Of a DNA stretch of 37,148 nt, positions 26,521 to 34,575 are shown piece by piece. Under the pieces are notes generated by a model. It ran no database searches. It saw only the letters and a list, made by a program, of their open reading frames with translations, and had not been told where the DNA came from. The stretch lies in IMG/VR virus record IMGVR_UViG_3300021964_000198, positions 1 to 37,148 of that record. The stretch is one strand, 5' to 3'. Positions within the stretch are counted from its first letter, which is position 1; the number at the start of each line of letters is the position of its first letter. Made by a program: the position numbers and the translations under genes. Origin of the DNA: a virus.

Positions 26521-27297
26521 TTATGCTTTTGAGTAACCAGGTGCTTTTTTGTTACCTGATGTGTTAACGTTACCAGCATCGTCTACTTTTGGAGTTTCAG
26601 CTTTTCCGCCTTTTTCCTCTGCTGATCCTTTTGCAATATTTGCAGCAGTGCCGCCCATATCGTTTTTACCAGCTACTGGTGATGTTGCTTTGTTGTCTTC
26701 GCCTTTTGGCTCAGCAACTTTTTGTGTGTACTCGTCTAGCTTTTCGCCTTCTACTTCAGCTGATTCAAACTCGAAAGATTCTTCTTCCATGTCGTCTTCA
26801 CCAGCTTCTTCGCCGCCCATATCCATGTCGCTATGCTCTTCTTCGCCAGATTCACCAGCTAGCATTGCTTCAAACTCTTTTGAAAGTTCGTCTAGGGCAT
26901 CTTCGAGGTCTTCAATACGGTCTTCAAGTTCGTCGTCTCCGGCTTCTTCGCCTTCTTCGCCGTCCATATCCATGTCCATATCTGCCTCTTCATCATCGCC
27001 GCCATCCATTTCAATGTCGCCGATCATATCGTCGGAAGGATCACCTTCTTCGATTTCAAACTCGTCTAGTTCTTCGTCTGATTCATCAACTTCTTCATCG
27101 TCTGCTTCGTCAACTACTTCATCTTCGTCTTCTGATGCTTCTTCGATGTCTTCGTCTTCTAGTTCACTTTCTAGAAGTCCTTCATAAATATCTCTTGATT
27201 TTTCCACTACGATTTCGTGGAAAAGTTCTTCTGCTGCTTCGCGGTCCTCATTGATGAGTAGCTCAAGCATTTTTTCAAACTTGGTACGATCAGTCAT
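26521..27297 (-). CDS. Very acidic prohead-core-like protein
   Basis: The start is placed at 27297 (MTDRTKFEKMLELL), where AAGGAG lies before the ATG; the upstream ATG at 27333 has no ribosome site. The first 50 residues form helices (ELLINEDREAAEELFHEIV). Residues about 60-190 are Asp/Glu/Met-rich low complexity, and the end (GKNDMGGTAANIAKGSAEEK and on) is Gly/Ala/Lys-rich. T4 has small acidic prohead core proteins (gp67 and gp68) at this place between gp20 and gp21, and this gene is in the matching position behind its own late promoter. Low complexity makes family assignment uncertain; I infer a core protein that is degraded in maturation. Confidence 0.75.
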   Translation of the reverse strand: MTDRTKFEKMLELLINEDREAAEELFHEIVVEKSRDIYEGLLESELEDEDIEEASEDEDEVVDEADDEEVDESDEELDEFEIEEGDPSDDMIGDIEMDGGDDEEADMDMDMDGEEGEEAGDDELEDRIEDLEDALDELSKEFEAMLAGESGEEEHSDMDMGGEEAGEDDMEEESFEFESAEVEGEKLDEYTQKVAEPKGEDNKATSPVAGKNDMGGTAANIAKGSAEEKGGKAETPKVDDAGNVNTSGNKKAPGYSKA

Positions 27298-27336
27298 TTT
27301 GTGTATCTCCTTTATTTTATACAAGGCTGTCAATAA

Positions 27337-27344
27337 GTATTTAC
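27337..27344 (-). promoter_or_regulatory. T4-type late promoter of the core-protease-capsid genes
   Basis: The minus strand reads GTAAATAC, which shares TAAATAC with the other late sites, 40 bases before the ATG at 27297 in a 65-bp gap. It would drive the acidic core protein, gp21, gp22 and gp23 as one transcript that ends at the terminators near 23540. The first base differs from the T4 consensus. Confidence 0.55.
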
Positions 27345-27362
27345 TATCTATACAATAAAGTA

Positions 27363-27962
27363 CTAAGAAATAGGCTCAAAACGAGCCATTTCTAACTTTT
27401 CGTGCATTTTTTCATATGTGATATTCGAAAAGTTCGGATATCTTAGTAAATCTTTAGGCGTAAACTTGTAATCATCTGTTATTAATCTATAGTATTTAGT
27501 ATTAGGATTATCTCTAACAGTCAGTTGTATCTGCTTAATCCAGTTACCAAAATATGTAGCAGGACTATTAGTTGGTTTATAGTTTGCTGTTCCACTATAG
27601 ATATTATTAATCTTATCGTCATTACTTTCAAAGTCAAACCCAACAATAAAAACAGTATCTGCTTTATTATAACTAGCAAGCCATATTGCTGTTGGACCAC
27701 TGCTCCAACCTAAATGCTTTGCTGTAAAGTTTACTTTGTCAATACCTTTAAATCTTTTGTGTTCTCTAGTGTAAAATGTTGTAGAAAGATGAGCCTTATT
27801 GTCGATTATCTCTTGAACCATAGGCGGATCTACTGCTACTAAGTAGTCAACACTTTCGTCACGATAAATGGCATTACAGCCATACACTTGGCCGTACTGC
27901 TTATAATGTTTTATGTTGAAGTCTTGACGAGATTTGCCGTTACCTAATACAAAAGATATCAT
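27363..27962 (-). CDS. Rossmann-like protein with GNGKSR, capsid-module accessory
   Basis: A protein of 199 residues with an N-terminal hydrophobic strand followed by GNGKSR (7-12), CNAIYRD (29-35) and VDYLVAVDP (38-46). This arrangement recalls the GNGPS start of sialyltransferase-like and DUF115-type proteins, which bind a nucleotide sugar or similar donor. A second strand-turn (TVFIVGFDFES) lies near 100-110. The start shares a base with the upstream stop (TAATG). A glycosyltransferase in a head module would be unusual and might modify a virion protein; it could also be a non-catalytic nucleotide binder. The resemblance is from motif style only, so the function is tentative. Confidence 0.7.
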   Translation of the reverse strand: MISFVLGNGKSRQDFNIKHYKQYGQVYGCNAIYRDESVDYLVAVDPPMVQEIIDNKAHLSTTFYTREHKRFKGIDKVNFTAKHLGWSSGPTAIWLASYNKADTVFIVGFDFESNDDKINNIYSGTANYKPTNSPATYFGNWIKQIQLTVRDNPNTKYYRLITDDYKFTPKDLLRYPNFSNITYEKMHEKLEMARFEPIS

Positions 27963-28201
27963 TACATACCTGGTTGAGCAGGTACACCATACATTTGTCT
28001 AACAAACTCTAGCTCTGCTTCTTTTTCTTGTTCGTGTAAATCAGAAGCTACACGCAGTTGATTAATCTGTTCAAGTGTTAATCTTGTTTTGCGTGTATCA
28101 CTTTTCTTAACCACATCAGAATCGTTTTCAGGTGAATAGCGTCCATCCTGACCCATTTCTAATGTATCTTTATCAAAGTAAAAGAGTTCTCTTAGTATCA
28201 T
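27962..28201 (-). CDS. Small charged protein between gp20 and gp21 (79 aa)
   Basis: I place the start at 28201 (MILRELFYFDKDTLEMGQDG). A longer frame to 28315 overlaps the repeat region at the end of gp20 out of frame and has repetitive, unlikely sequence. The protein is charged, with a helical second half (RLTLEQINQLRVASDLHEQE) and the end PAQPGM. T4 gp67 has the same position and similar size, but I see no real sequence likeness, so I leave the gene unnamed. The ribosome site is weak (AGGA 14 bases before). It shares a base with the next gene. Confidence 0.7.
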   Translation of the reverse strand: MILRELFYFDKDTLEMGQDGRYSPENDSDVVKKSDTRKTRLTLEQINQLRVASDLHEQEKEAELEFVRQMYGVPAQPGM

Positions 28202-28214
28202 AATATTATTTATC

Positions 28215-29951
28215 CTATACTGCCGGTTCACCTGGTGCTGGACCGCCTGCCGGTTCACCTGGTGCTGGACCGCCTGCTTCGCCACCTTCTGGTGCTGCTT
28301 CTGCGCCCGGAGCACTAGTTTCTACTGAACCTAAATCTGCACTAATAGCACCTGCACTAATGCCTGCACTACGTAGTTCGCCACTTGCATCCGTTGGAAG
28401 TTTTAGATTTTCGTCATTCTCTTCGCGCCACAGTCTTTCATTTTCTGCAATCTCTTCGTCGCTTAGACCTAAGAAACGTTGCATTGCAAAACGCTGACTC
28501 ATATAAGGAATCTGTTGTACTTGTGTAAATGTACCAATACGTTGATTGTCTAGTTCACTCTGTCTGTAACTTGCAAAGTTTTTAGGTGGCTGGAATGAAA
28601 CTTCAAAAACACTAGTATCAACGTTTACACCCTTTTGAAGAATATATTGTTTAAACTCTTGATCAAACTTACTTGTAATAAGACTTTGTAAACGCTCACA
28701 GTATGCATTGAAGCGTAGTTCTTGAATGTATGCTGTTCCTACGCGACCGTCATTAAACTGACTTTGTCCGTCATCTGCTGCTGTAGGAAGGTAGCTAGAA
28801 GGTATACGGAGACCGCGAACTAGTTTATTAGTGAAATATTTTAAATCATCTATTTCGCCTAAGTTAGTACCGCCTGGCAGTGTTTCAACTTTTGATCCTC
28901 TACCTTCTGCCGTTTGCGGGAAAAAGTAATCTTCGTTTATAGAAAGTGGGTTGTACGCACTATCGATAACATTCTGTCCACCACCAGTTGCTGAAGGTAT
29001 CCTTCTCTGATGGATTTCATTTTTTACTCTTTCTACAAAACTCATTGCCAAGTGACTTGGCATGTTACCTACGTCTACATAAAATACACGTCTTTCAGGC
29101 GCACGTTGTACACGATAGATAATAATAGCATCTTCAAGAAGTTCTTTTTGTTTATAAACTTTAAAGATGCTTTCAAGCAAGCTATTACCAAACGGATAGT
29201 TGTTATCTAATCCCTCTGAGAGACTTAAATGTACAACATGTTCTGCGTTTACTGCAACTTCTTGTTGTGTAGTTTCAAAACGCGAACCGCTTGATGCATT
29301 GTTAGGTGCGCCGCCTGCCATTCCTCTTGAACTACCTTGAAAGTAACCTTGGTGTCCTGAGCTGGTAGTACCACCCGGGTCAGTATTCAAAGTAGTAGCA
29401 ACTAAACTTTCAAAGTTAATGTTTAAGTCTTTAATAACATACTGCTCCGGTTTTTTGCCTTCGCTTTCATTAACAATGATTTTAGTAACTTTTGCCGGAT
29501 CAACATAAAACCATTTTTTAGTTTCAGGATCTCTAATAAAAAATGCATCGCCGTATTTGAATGTGTTGCGTACAATACGGAAGATGCGGGTATCAAAGTT
29601 TTGCAACTTAGTCCACTGTTGCAAATACTGTTTAAGTATTCTTATTTCCGAGTTAGTTGCTTTTTCTTTAAAGTCAAGTTTAAACGGAGTATTATTTGTA
29701 GTATTCTTTTGCGAACAAAACTCTGCTAAAATATCTAGTGCAGCATTAACTTCACTGTCGCTATCCATAGTTTCATATTGTCCGTAACGTTCTACGCGGT
29801 TTGGTGAACCAGTGTAAACATCTGGTAAGTATGATGAATAGTTAGAACGTGCGGGGCCTGGACGACTAGCATTAGCGCCATTTCCTAAAGGACTATACGT
29901 TCCTTCTTGATTTCCTGTAGGTACAGGTGTAAAATATTTTTTCCAGCTCAT
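28215..29951 (-). CDS. gp20: Portal vertex protein gp20
   Basis: Twelve-fold ring through which DNA enters and leaves the head. Typical portal features are FFIRDPETKKWFYVDPAKV near 137-155 and LPGGTNLGEIDDLKYFTNKL near 355-375, followed by VRGLRIPSSYLP, the tunnel-loop and crown region known from T4 gp20. The length is 578 residues, with the final 50 or so being Pro/Gly/Ala/Glu low complexity that includes a perfect 9-residue repeat (GGPAPGEPA). The start MSWKKYF has a distant AGGA. It lies between the tape-measure-like gene and the core proteins. The tail is an unusual extension and is probably exposed and disordered. Confidence 0.93.
   Translation of the reverse strand: MSWKKYFTPVPTGNQEGTYSPLGNGANASRPGPARSNYSSYLPDVYTGSPNRVERYGQYETMDSDSEVNAALDILAEFCSQKNTTNNTPFKLDFKEKATNSEIRILKQYLQQWTKLQNFDTRIFRIVRNTFKYGDAFFIRDPETKKWFYVDPAKVTKIIVNESEGKKPEQYVIKDLNINFESLVATTLNTDPGGTTSSGHQGYFQGSSRGMAGGAPNNASSGSRFETTQQEVAVNAEHVVHLSLSEGLDNNYPFGNSLLESIFKVYKQKELLEDAIIIYRVQRAPERRVFYVDVGNMPSHLAMSFVERVKNEIHQRRIPSATGGGQNVIDSAYNPLSINEDYFFPQTAEGRGSKVETLPGGTNLGEIDDLKYFTNKLVRGLRIPSSYLPTAADDGQSQFNDGRVGTAYIQELRFNAYCERLQSLITSKFDQEFKQYILQKGVNVDTSVFEVSFQPPKNFASYRQSELDNQRIGTFTQVQQIPYMSQRFAMQRFLGLSDEEIAENERLWREENDENLKLPTDASGELRSAGISAGAISADLGSVETSAPGAEAAPEGGEAGGPAPGEPAGGPAPGEPAV
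28221..28274. repeat. Two tandem 27-bp repeats in the gp20 3' end
   Basis: Identical 27-base units 28221-28247 and 28248-28274, with a short partial third. They encode the GGPAPGEPA repeat of gp20. Identity at every base shows a recent duplication, probably by slippage. Confidence 0.9.
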
Positions 29952-29959
29952 GTTATTAC

Positions 29960-31954
29960 TTATGTCCTATATACGTTTCCGCCGCTTCGTCTGATTTCGC
30001 GTGTGTTATCTCTGTATGCATCAAGAAGTTGATCAAACTTACCATTGAGTTGACCCATCATTACTTCCATTTGCTGCTGCATTTCTGGTGCATTACGTTG
30101 CATTTGACTTGCCATTGCTTGTAGTTGTGGCTCAAACTGTGAAGCCATTTGTTCCATTTGTGGACGCATCTGATCTGCCATTTGTTGCATTTGTGGTCCA
30201 AGTGTTTCTCTTGCTTTAGTTGCCATTTGTTTCATTGTAACAACTAGCGAGTTCATGTTTGGTGTAACAACTTCAGATGTTGGAAGCACTTGACCGCCTT
30301 GGCCTTCACCAACAAGTGTAGGTATACCCCTTTGTAGCATACCACCAAAGAAACGACGTGAGCTAGGTGTGCCAGTTACTTCCCCAGTTTCAGTAAGCTG
30401 TTGGTCATCTGCTAGTCTGTTAGCTTGTCCGGCTGTTTCATCTCGTGTTAAAGGTGCTTGATTGGTATCTAAACCTTCTGTAAGCATACTGCTTACTGCG
30501 GCTGTTATTTCGCTGCCAAGGTTATTAATAGAAGTTACAACCCCTGGAGTTGCTTCTGTAATACTATTACTTAGATTGTTTAATCCAGTTTGTACGCCTC
30601 GAGACTGCAATGCACCTATTAACTGAGTGTTAATAGCAGTGTTAACATTATCAATAGCAGTAGTTAAGCTACTGTATGCATTTGTTAATGCATCTGTTGC
30701 TGGTCCAGGATCAACTCCTGCTTCCGGATCTCCTGCACCAAGGTCTCTGCTTATTCGTTCATTTGCACGTCTGAGCAACTCGATTCTAGCTTCAACCGCA
30801 GTTAATGCTCCGCCGCTTTCTGCAATCAGTGCTTCAGTTTGCATTAAAATATCAGTTTGTCCTGCATACGCATCTTGCAAGTCTTTAACATATCCGCCCG
30901 AAGCGCGAAGTGTTGCAACGTTAGTATTTCTAGCTTCGTTAAGAGCATCAATAGCTATACCTTGCGAAGTTGCCATTTCAGTACGTATTGCACTTAGATC
31001 ATCACCTACGTTAATGTTTCGAATCATTTGTGCTTGTGTTTGTAATGAGTTAATAAACTCAGTACCGTAAATCGCAGCAGCATTTGCACTTTCGCCAGTT
31101 AACGACCCTTGCATTGCCATATCTTCAAATGCTTTCTTAGCTAACGGACCTGCTGCGGCTGCTGCTTGTTGCCCTTCTAAGAATGCTTTTTGTTGATCAG
31201 CGTTAAGTGTACGCAAGTATGCTTGTACTCGACCTTCTCTACGATCTGCTTCCATTTTCTTCATCAGTTCTTTGCGGTTTTCGCCAGTTAACTGAGACAT
31301 TCTATCCATTTCAACTGCAAATCGATATGCTGCTTTGTTACGTGCTGCTGCCGATGACGAACTTTCAAGATATGCTTGTCTGTTAATGCTTGCAAATCTT
31401 ACTAGAGTTTCGTTTATTTCTTCAGTATCGTAACCTAACCTTCTAAGTCCAGCAGCATATTGAGTAGTTTCTGTTCTGAAACTTCTCGAAAAGTCTGTAA
31501 ATGTTTCAAGTGCGTCACCACCTAATCCACCAAATGCTCTAATAAACTTGTTGTTTTCTTCAACGAACTTACCAAACTTATCAAGAGCCATTCCTGCTTC
31601 AACTGCGGATAATGCTGCTCCGCTCATGCCGCCTTCTAATAAGAAACCGGATCTAGCTAGTGACTGGAAGTTTTTAGCTGTTATTTCTGTTGCACTTAAT
31701 AACCCGGCACCTAGTTTTCCAGTTATACTTCCTAAAGCTCCTAGTGCGTTACCTATTCCAGGTACTGATCTACCAAGATTGCCTAGACCATTAGATGCTT
31801 GTTCTAGAGCTTTGCCGTAATCGCTTAGGTTACTACTGTTACTGAGTACTGCTACCCCCAACGTACCAAATGCGCCAGTTAAATCCTGAAGGCCACGATT
31901 AATATTAGATGTATTAATACCGCCGTTATCGTTTGGATCGTTTGTCCCAGACAT
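29960..31954 (-). CDS. Tape-measure-like virion protein (664 aa)
   Basis: Helix-rich, Gln/Ala-rich protein. The N-terminal 110 residues have Gly-rich hydrophobic stretches (LGRSVPGIGNALGALGSITG and GKLGAGLLSATEI near 60-90). A large central helical part contains Ala runs, and the last 100 residues form a Met/Gln heptad pattern (QMQQMADQMRPQMEQMASQF). These features, the length and the closeness to baseplate and tail genes fit a tape-measure or internal tail protein. By the usual 1.5 angstrom per residue rule, 664 residues would span about 100 nm, similar to a T4-type tail; T4 gp29 has 590 residues. It starts at its own late promoter in the divergent region and ends nine bases before gp20. An injected pore-forming role for the Gly-rich part is possible. 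Function inferred. Confidence 0.65.
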   Translation of the reverse strand: MSGTNDPNDNGGINTSNINRGLQDLTGAFGTLGVAVLSNSSNLSDYGKALEQASNGLGNLGRSVPGIGNALGALGSITGKLGAGLLSATEITAKNFQSLARSGFLLEGGMSGAALSAVEAGMALDKFGKFVEENNKFIRAFGGLGGDALETFTDFSRSFRTETTQYAAGLRRLGYDTEEINETLVRFASINRQAYLESSSSAAARNKAAYRFAVEMDRMSQLTGENRKELMKKMEADRREGRVQAYLRTLNADQQKAFLEGQQAAAAAGPLAKKAFEDMAMQGSLTGESANAAAIYGTEFINSLQTQAQMIRNINVGDDLSAIRTEMATSQGIAIDALNEARNTNVATLRASGGYVKDLQDAYAGQTDILMQTEALIAESGGALTAVEARIELLRRANERISRDLGAGDPEAGVDPGPATDALTNAYSSLTTAIDNVNTAINTQLIGALQSRGVQTGLNNLSNSITEATPGVVTSINNLGSEITAAVSSMLTEGLDTNQAPLTRDETAGQANRLADDQQLTETGEVTGTPSSRRFFGGMLQRGIPTLVGEGQGGQVLPTSEVVTPNMNSLVVTMKQMATKARETLGPQMQQMADQMRPQMEQMASQFEPQLQAMASQMQRNAPEMQQQMEVMMGQLNGKFDQLLDAYRDNTREIRRSGGNVYRT

Positions 31955-31997
31955 AAATCTTCCTATTCACTATTAAAATATGCGCACTTTACATCAC

Positions 31998-32005
31998 ATA
32001 AATAC
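31998..32005 (+). promoter_or_regulatory. T4-type late promoter for the gp26-like gene
   Basis: ATAAATAC on the plus strand, 33 bases before the ATG at 32038, followed by TTAGGAGAA as ribosome site. It is seven bases from the oppositely oriented site at 32012-32019, so the two promoters cross. Confidence 0.7.
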
Positions 32006-32011
32006 TTTTAT

Positions 32012-32019
32012 ATATTTAT
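32012..32019 (-). promoter_or_regulatory. T4-type late promoter for the tape-measure/gp20 genes
   Basis: The minus strand reads GGATAAATATA, late core ATAAATA, 58 bases before the ATG at 31954. It lies downstream of the plus-strand promoter start, so both transcripts share about 30 bases in opposite directions and the two polymerases may compete. Confidence 0.65.
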
Positions 32020-32037
32020 CCTTAGGAGAAACACACG

Positions 32038-32856
32038 ATGAGTTCGGTATTGAACAAGTATAAACGCCAGCCAAAAGTCTATATTGACATACCGTCAGAG
32101 TTGCGTTTTGTTCCAGAATCTGCGTACGAAGGTTCATTTAAAGATGTTCCTGTATACAGCATGTCAGGCGCAGACGAACTTATGATGCGTAATCCAGAAG
32201 CATTGCTTAATGGCGAAGCAATCAAAAACTTGATTAAAAGTTGTATTCCAAGTCTTAAAGATCCTGGATCTTTAAGTTTTATCGACTTTGAATATTTGTT
32301 ATTGTCTATTCGCAGTGCAACTTATGGAAACGAATACGAGAGAGTAGCACGTTGCCCAAGTTGCGGTAATGAACACAACTACAGTGTTAACTTATCAGTG
32401 TTAATCGATTCATATTCAAATAAAGATTACAACACAACTGTTATAGTTGATGATCTTAAAATCATTGTACATCCATTGTCTTACAACCAGTGGACTGCTG
32501 TGCAGCAAAAAATATTTGTAGCACAGCGTACAGCATATCAGTCTGCTAGCTTATCTGCTGAAGACAAAGAAGTAGCAGAAAAACAAGCGTATGCACTTCT
32601 TAAAGAGATTTCTGAAGAAACTATTACACTTCAAGTTAAAAAGATTGTTACACCCGAAGGTGAGGAAACTGACCTAGCAACTATTAGAGACTTCCTATTA
32701 AATGGTGATAGAAAATACTTTAATGCAGTTAAACTAAAACTTGAAGATAACGTAGCAACTTGGGAACTTAAACCTATTGACTTAGAATGTAGTGAATGTC
32801 AACACAAGTTCCGAACTCCGTTTACAATGGATGACGCAAGTTTTTTCGGCGGATGA
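32038..32856 (+). CDS. gp26: Baseplate hub protein gp26-like
   Basis: A protein of 272 residues with two CxxC pairs, CPSC at 106-109 and CSEC at 251-254, likely to hold one zinc ion. The start region (VYIDIPSELRFVPE) and the part LLNGEAIKNLIKSCIPSLKD match the general build of T4 baseplate gp26-type proteins of marine phages. T4 gp26 is shorter (208). It acts in building the hub of the baseplate, and in T4 it is needed for hub assembly and is made late. TTAGGAGAA precedes the ATG. The next gene starts inside its stop (ATGA). Together with that gene it forms the only rightward unit in the window. I am fairly sure of the family and less sure of the exact T4 equivalent. Confidence 0.7.
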   Translation: MSSVLNKYKRQPKVYIDIPSELRFVPESAYEGSFKDVPVYSMSGADELMMRNPEALLNGEAIKNLIKSCIPSLKDPGSLSFIDFEYLLLSIRSATYGNEYERVARCPSCGNEHNYSVNLSVLIDSYSNKDYNTTVIVDDLKIIVHPLSYNQWTAVQQKIFVAQRTAYQSASLSAEDKEVAEKQAYALLKEISEETITLQVKKIVTPEGEETDLATIRDFLLNGDRKYFNAVKLKLEDNVATWELKPIDLECSECQHKFRTPFTMDDASFFGG

Positions 32857-33080
32857 TCGCACAACTCCCGGAGTCTGAAATAGCATCTCTACTCGAAAGT
32901 TACGAAAACGTCTCTAAGCAACTTAGAGACAATATGTATCGAATAGTCTGGTACATGCGAGGAGGCGTTTCGTATACTGAAATAATGCATGATGTTGATA
33001 TTGCCGATTACGAAATAATCAATCAAATCATTAAAGAAAACTGGGAAGCCACTAACAAAGCTGGCATGCCTTTAGTCTAG
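32853..33080 (+). CDS. Small helical partner of the gp26-like protein (75 aa)
   Basis: A protein of 75 residues, mostly helical (ESEIASLLESYENVSKQLRD), with a YMRGGVSYTEIMHDVD turn. It starts in a four-base ATGA overlap with the stop of the gp26-like gene, so translation is coupled. Similar small proteins behind the baseplate or tail genes serve as assembly chaperones in many phages, and T4 gp51 has such a role, but I see no clear sequence likeness to gp51. Its stop shares the palindrome CTAG with the stop of the gene on the other strand. Coding is sure from the overlap; the chaperone idea is inference. Confidence 0.7.
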   Translation: MIAQLPESEIASLLESYENVSKQLRDNMYRIVWYMRGGVSYTEIMHDVDIADYEIINQIIKENWEATNKAGMPLV

Positions 33081-34372
33081 TTAAAACTAAATCCTCTATA
33101 TAACTCAGTATTGTTTGCTGGTACAGAACCTGTGCTAGCTGCTGGTGCTCTGCTTTGTGGTCTGTTTTGTTCTGCATTAGGATCCATCGGAGTTAGTACA
33201 CCATCTGCATCTAGCGGTGCTTCTTCTTCAGCAGCATCGCTATCAATAGTTGAATATCTATTAGTAATGTTTTCCCACTCTTTTTCAATCTCAGGACGTA
33301 TTATTTCTGCTGCTTCTTCACTTAGCGCACCAGATATACCATCACCTACTATGCCAGGTACTACATATCCTAAGAACCATACCCACAAACTAGTTAGTGC
33401 TCGTTGACCACTGTCTGTTGTTGCCCACCAGCTAAATCCTATTTGTCCTACTAGCGAAGCAATCCATACAAAAGGCGCGCCTGGGCCAGTTCCAAGACCT
33501 GCAAGTCTCATACCCCAGAATACTGCGTTGATAACTGCTTTTATAGTTTGTGCTACAACTAGTACTGAAGCCCACCAAGTGACTAGTTGTTTTAAAACAT
33601 TCCAACCTTGCTGAACAAAATATGTTAGTAGTTCTTGTAAACAGCCTTGTATGATTTTGTTCCAGTCACCACCGTGTTCAGGATTTTCAGCTTCACGTGC
33701 AATAATCCACACCATGTTATCAACAAAGTCTGCTACTATAAGAACTGGAGCTCCCCATCGTGCTAACCTTTGTAATATTCTAAACCATTTGCTGTTAGCT
33801 CGCCAATCTTTAAGTTCTATACTTGAAGTTAAACGAGAAGCTGACATCATGATATTTCTTATACCAGAACGTTGCCAACGTCTAACTCTTCCTGGAAGTT
33901 TATCATCAGGAACTGCATCAGCTCTAACACCAGACGTTAACGTTCCACTAGAGTTATATGCATTTAATGCACGAGCAGCAGCATCGCGATCTGCAAAGTC
34001 AGCAACAGCAGGACCGTTAACACTTCCGATTGGATACATAACACGAGTTACACGTTTTCCATCTACTCTAAAAGTAGTCATTTGTGCAGGAATATTAGAA
34101 AGTTTATCAATAGTACGTTGAAGTTGTCTATTCGACGGCGGCTCTGCCGTCGGCGCAGAAGGCATTAACTTATTTAAAATAGGAACATTGTCAGTGGCAC
34201 TGAGTATAGCAGCAACAGATGTAGTAGCAACTCCGACTAGTGCAGTAATCTCTAAAGGAACTGCATTAGGGTCATCAGGATCACCTGCTTCATTGAGTTG
34301 TTTTTTCAAGAAATAGTCATCTTCTATTATTTCTTCAATCAAACTTCTTTGTACTATGTCATTGATAATCAT
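33077..34372 (-). CDS. Membrane-active virion-type protein (431 aa)
   Basis: I do not recognise a family. There are hydrophobic segments near 40-59, 205-225, 259-287, 299-317 and 324-344, the last ones Trp-rich (WWASVLVVA and FSWWATTDSG). Hydrophilic parts lie between, and the end is Pro/Asn/Ala-rich (EQNRPQSRAPAASTGSV). There is no signal peptide, which fits a protein carried in the virion and inserted in the host membrane during DNA entry, or a holin-like or host-membrane protein. It has its own late promoter 25 bases before the ATG with AAGGA between, so it is made late like the structural genes. Position beside the baseplate and tape-measure genes supports a virion role. Uncertain. Confidence 0.7.
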   Translation of the reverse strand: MIINDIVQRSLIEEIIEDDYFLKKQLNEAGDPDDPNAVPLEITALVGVATTSVAAILSATDNVPILNKLMPSAPTAEPPSNRQLQRTIDKLSNIPAQMTTFRVDGKRVTRVMYPIGSVNGPAVADFADRDAAARALNAYNSSGTLTSGVRADAVPDDKLPGRVRRWQRSGIRNIMMSASRLTSSIELKDWRANSKWFRILQRLARWGAPVLIVADFVDNMVWIIAREAENPEHGGDWNKIIQGCLQELLTYFVQQGWNVLKQLVTWWASVLVVAQTIKAVINAVFWGMRLAGLGTGPGAPFVWIASLVGQIGFSWWATTDSGQRALTSLWVWFLGYVVPGIVGDGISGALSEEAAEIIRPEIEKEWENITNRYSTIDSDAAEEEAPLDADGVLTPMDPNAEQNRPQSRAPAASTGSVPANNTELYRGFSFN

Positions 34373-34396
34373 ATCTTAGTGATCCTTAACTTTAAT

Positions 34397-34404
34397 GTAT
34401 TTAG
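34397..34404 (-). promoter_or_regulatory. T4-type late promoter for the 431-aa membrane-type gene
   Basis: The minus strand reads CTAAATAC, 25 bases before the ATG at 34372, with AAGGA between. It shares TAAATAC with four other sites in the window. Confidence 0.6.
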
Positions 34405-34414
34405 TTATCTTTAA

Positions 34415-34435
34415 AATATCTACTTCGTAGATATT
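34415..34435. repeat. Perfect 9-bp hairpin AATATCTAC/GTAGATATT
   Basis: Arms 34415-34423 and 34427-34435, loop of three. On the minus strand it is followed by four T residues, so it may be a weak terminator for transcripts arriving from the nuclease and gp46 genes, placed just before the next late promoter. Confidence 0.7.
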
Positions 34436-34493
34436 AGTTATCGCTATCGCTCAAACTAAACACTTCGTTTTTGTATAATAGAAATGATTTAAT

Positions 34494-34534
34494 ATGAAAC
34501 GCATTATTACGTAGTAATAATGTTTAAGTTTCAT
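34494..34534. repeat. Two-level inverted repeat (41 bp)
   Basis: Outer arms atgaaac (34494-34500) and gtttcat (34528-34534); inner arms cattattac (34502-34510) and gtaataatg (34514-34522) with a three-base loop. Both levels are exact, with an asymmetric internal bulge between them. AT-rich and with no gene, it could form a stem-loop in RNA or a cruciform in DNA. Confidence 0.8.
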
Positions 34535-34551
34535 GTAGATTGTTTCAGTCA

Positions 34552-34575
34552 GACGGAACCTGTTACGGTCCCGTC
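34552..34575. repeat. GC-rich hairpin GACGGAACC/GGTCCCGTC
   Basis: Nine-base arms with one A-C mismatch and a six-base loop (34561-34566). It has no T-run after it on either side, so it is not a typical terminator. It adds to the structured character of this non-coding stretch. Confidence 0.65.

Noticed and set aside
26549-27254. Long plus-strand frames opposite the acidic core protein, Ser-rich or Leu/Arg-rich.
   Set aside because: They mirror the GAA/GAT-rich low-complexity codons of the minus-strand gene and have no start signals.
28206-28213. ATAAATAA on the minus strand as a late promoter.
   Set aside because: It is only about five bases from the ATG at 28201, too close to give a leader with a ribosome site; likely chance in AT-rich sequence.
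28202-28315. Longer frame for the 79-aa protein with repeated AVQHQVNRQ.
   Set aside because: This is the gp20 27-bp repeat read in the wrong frame.
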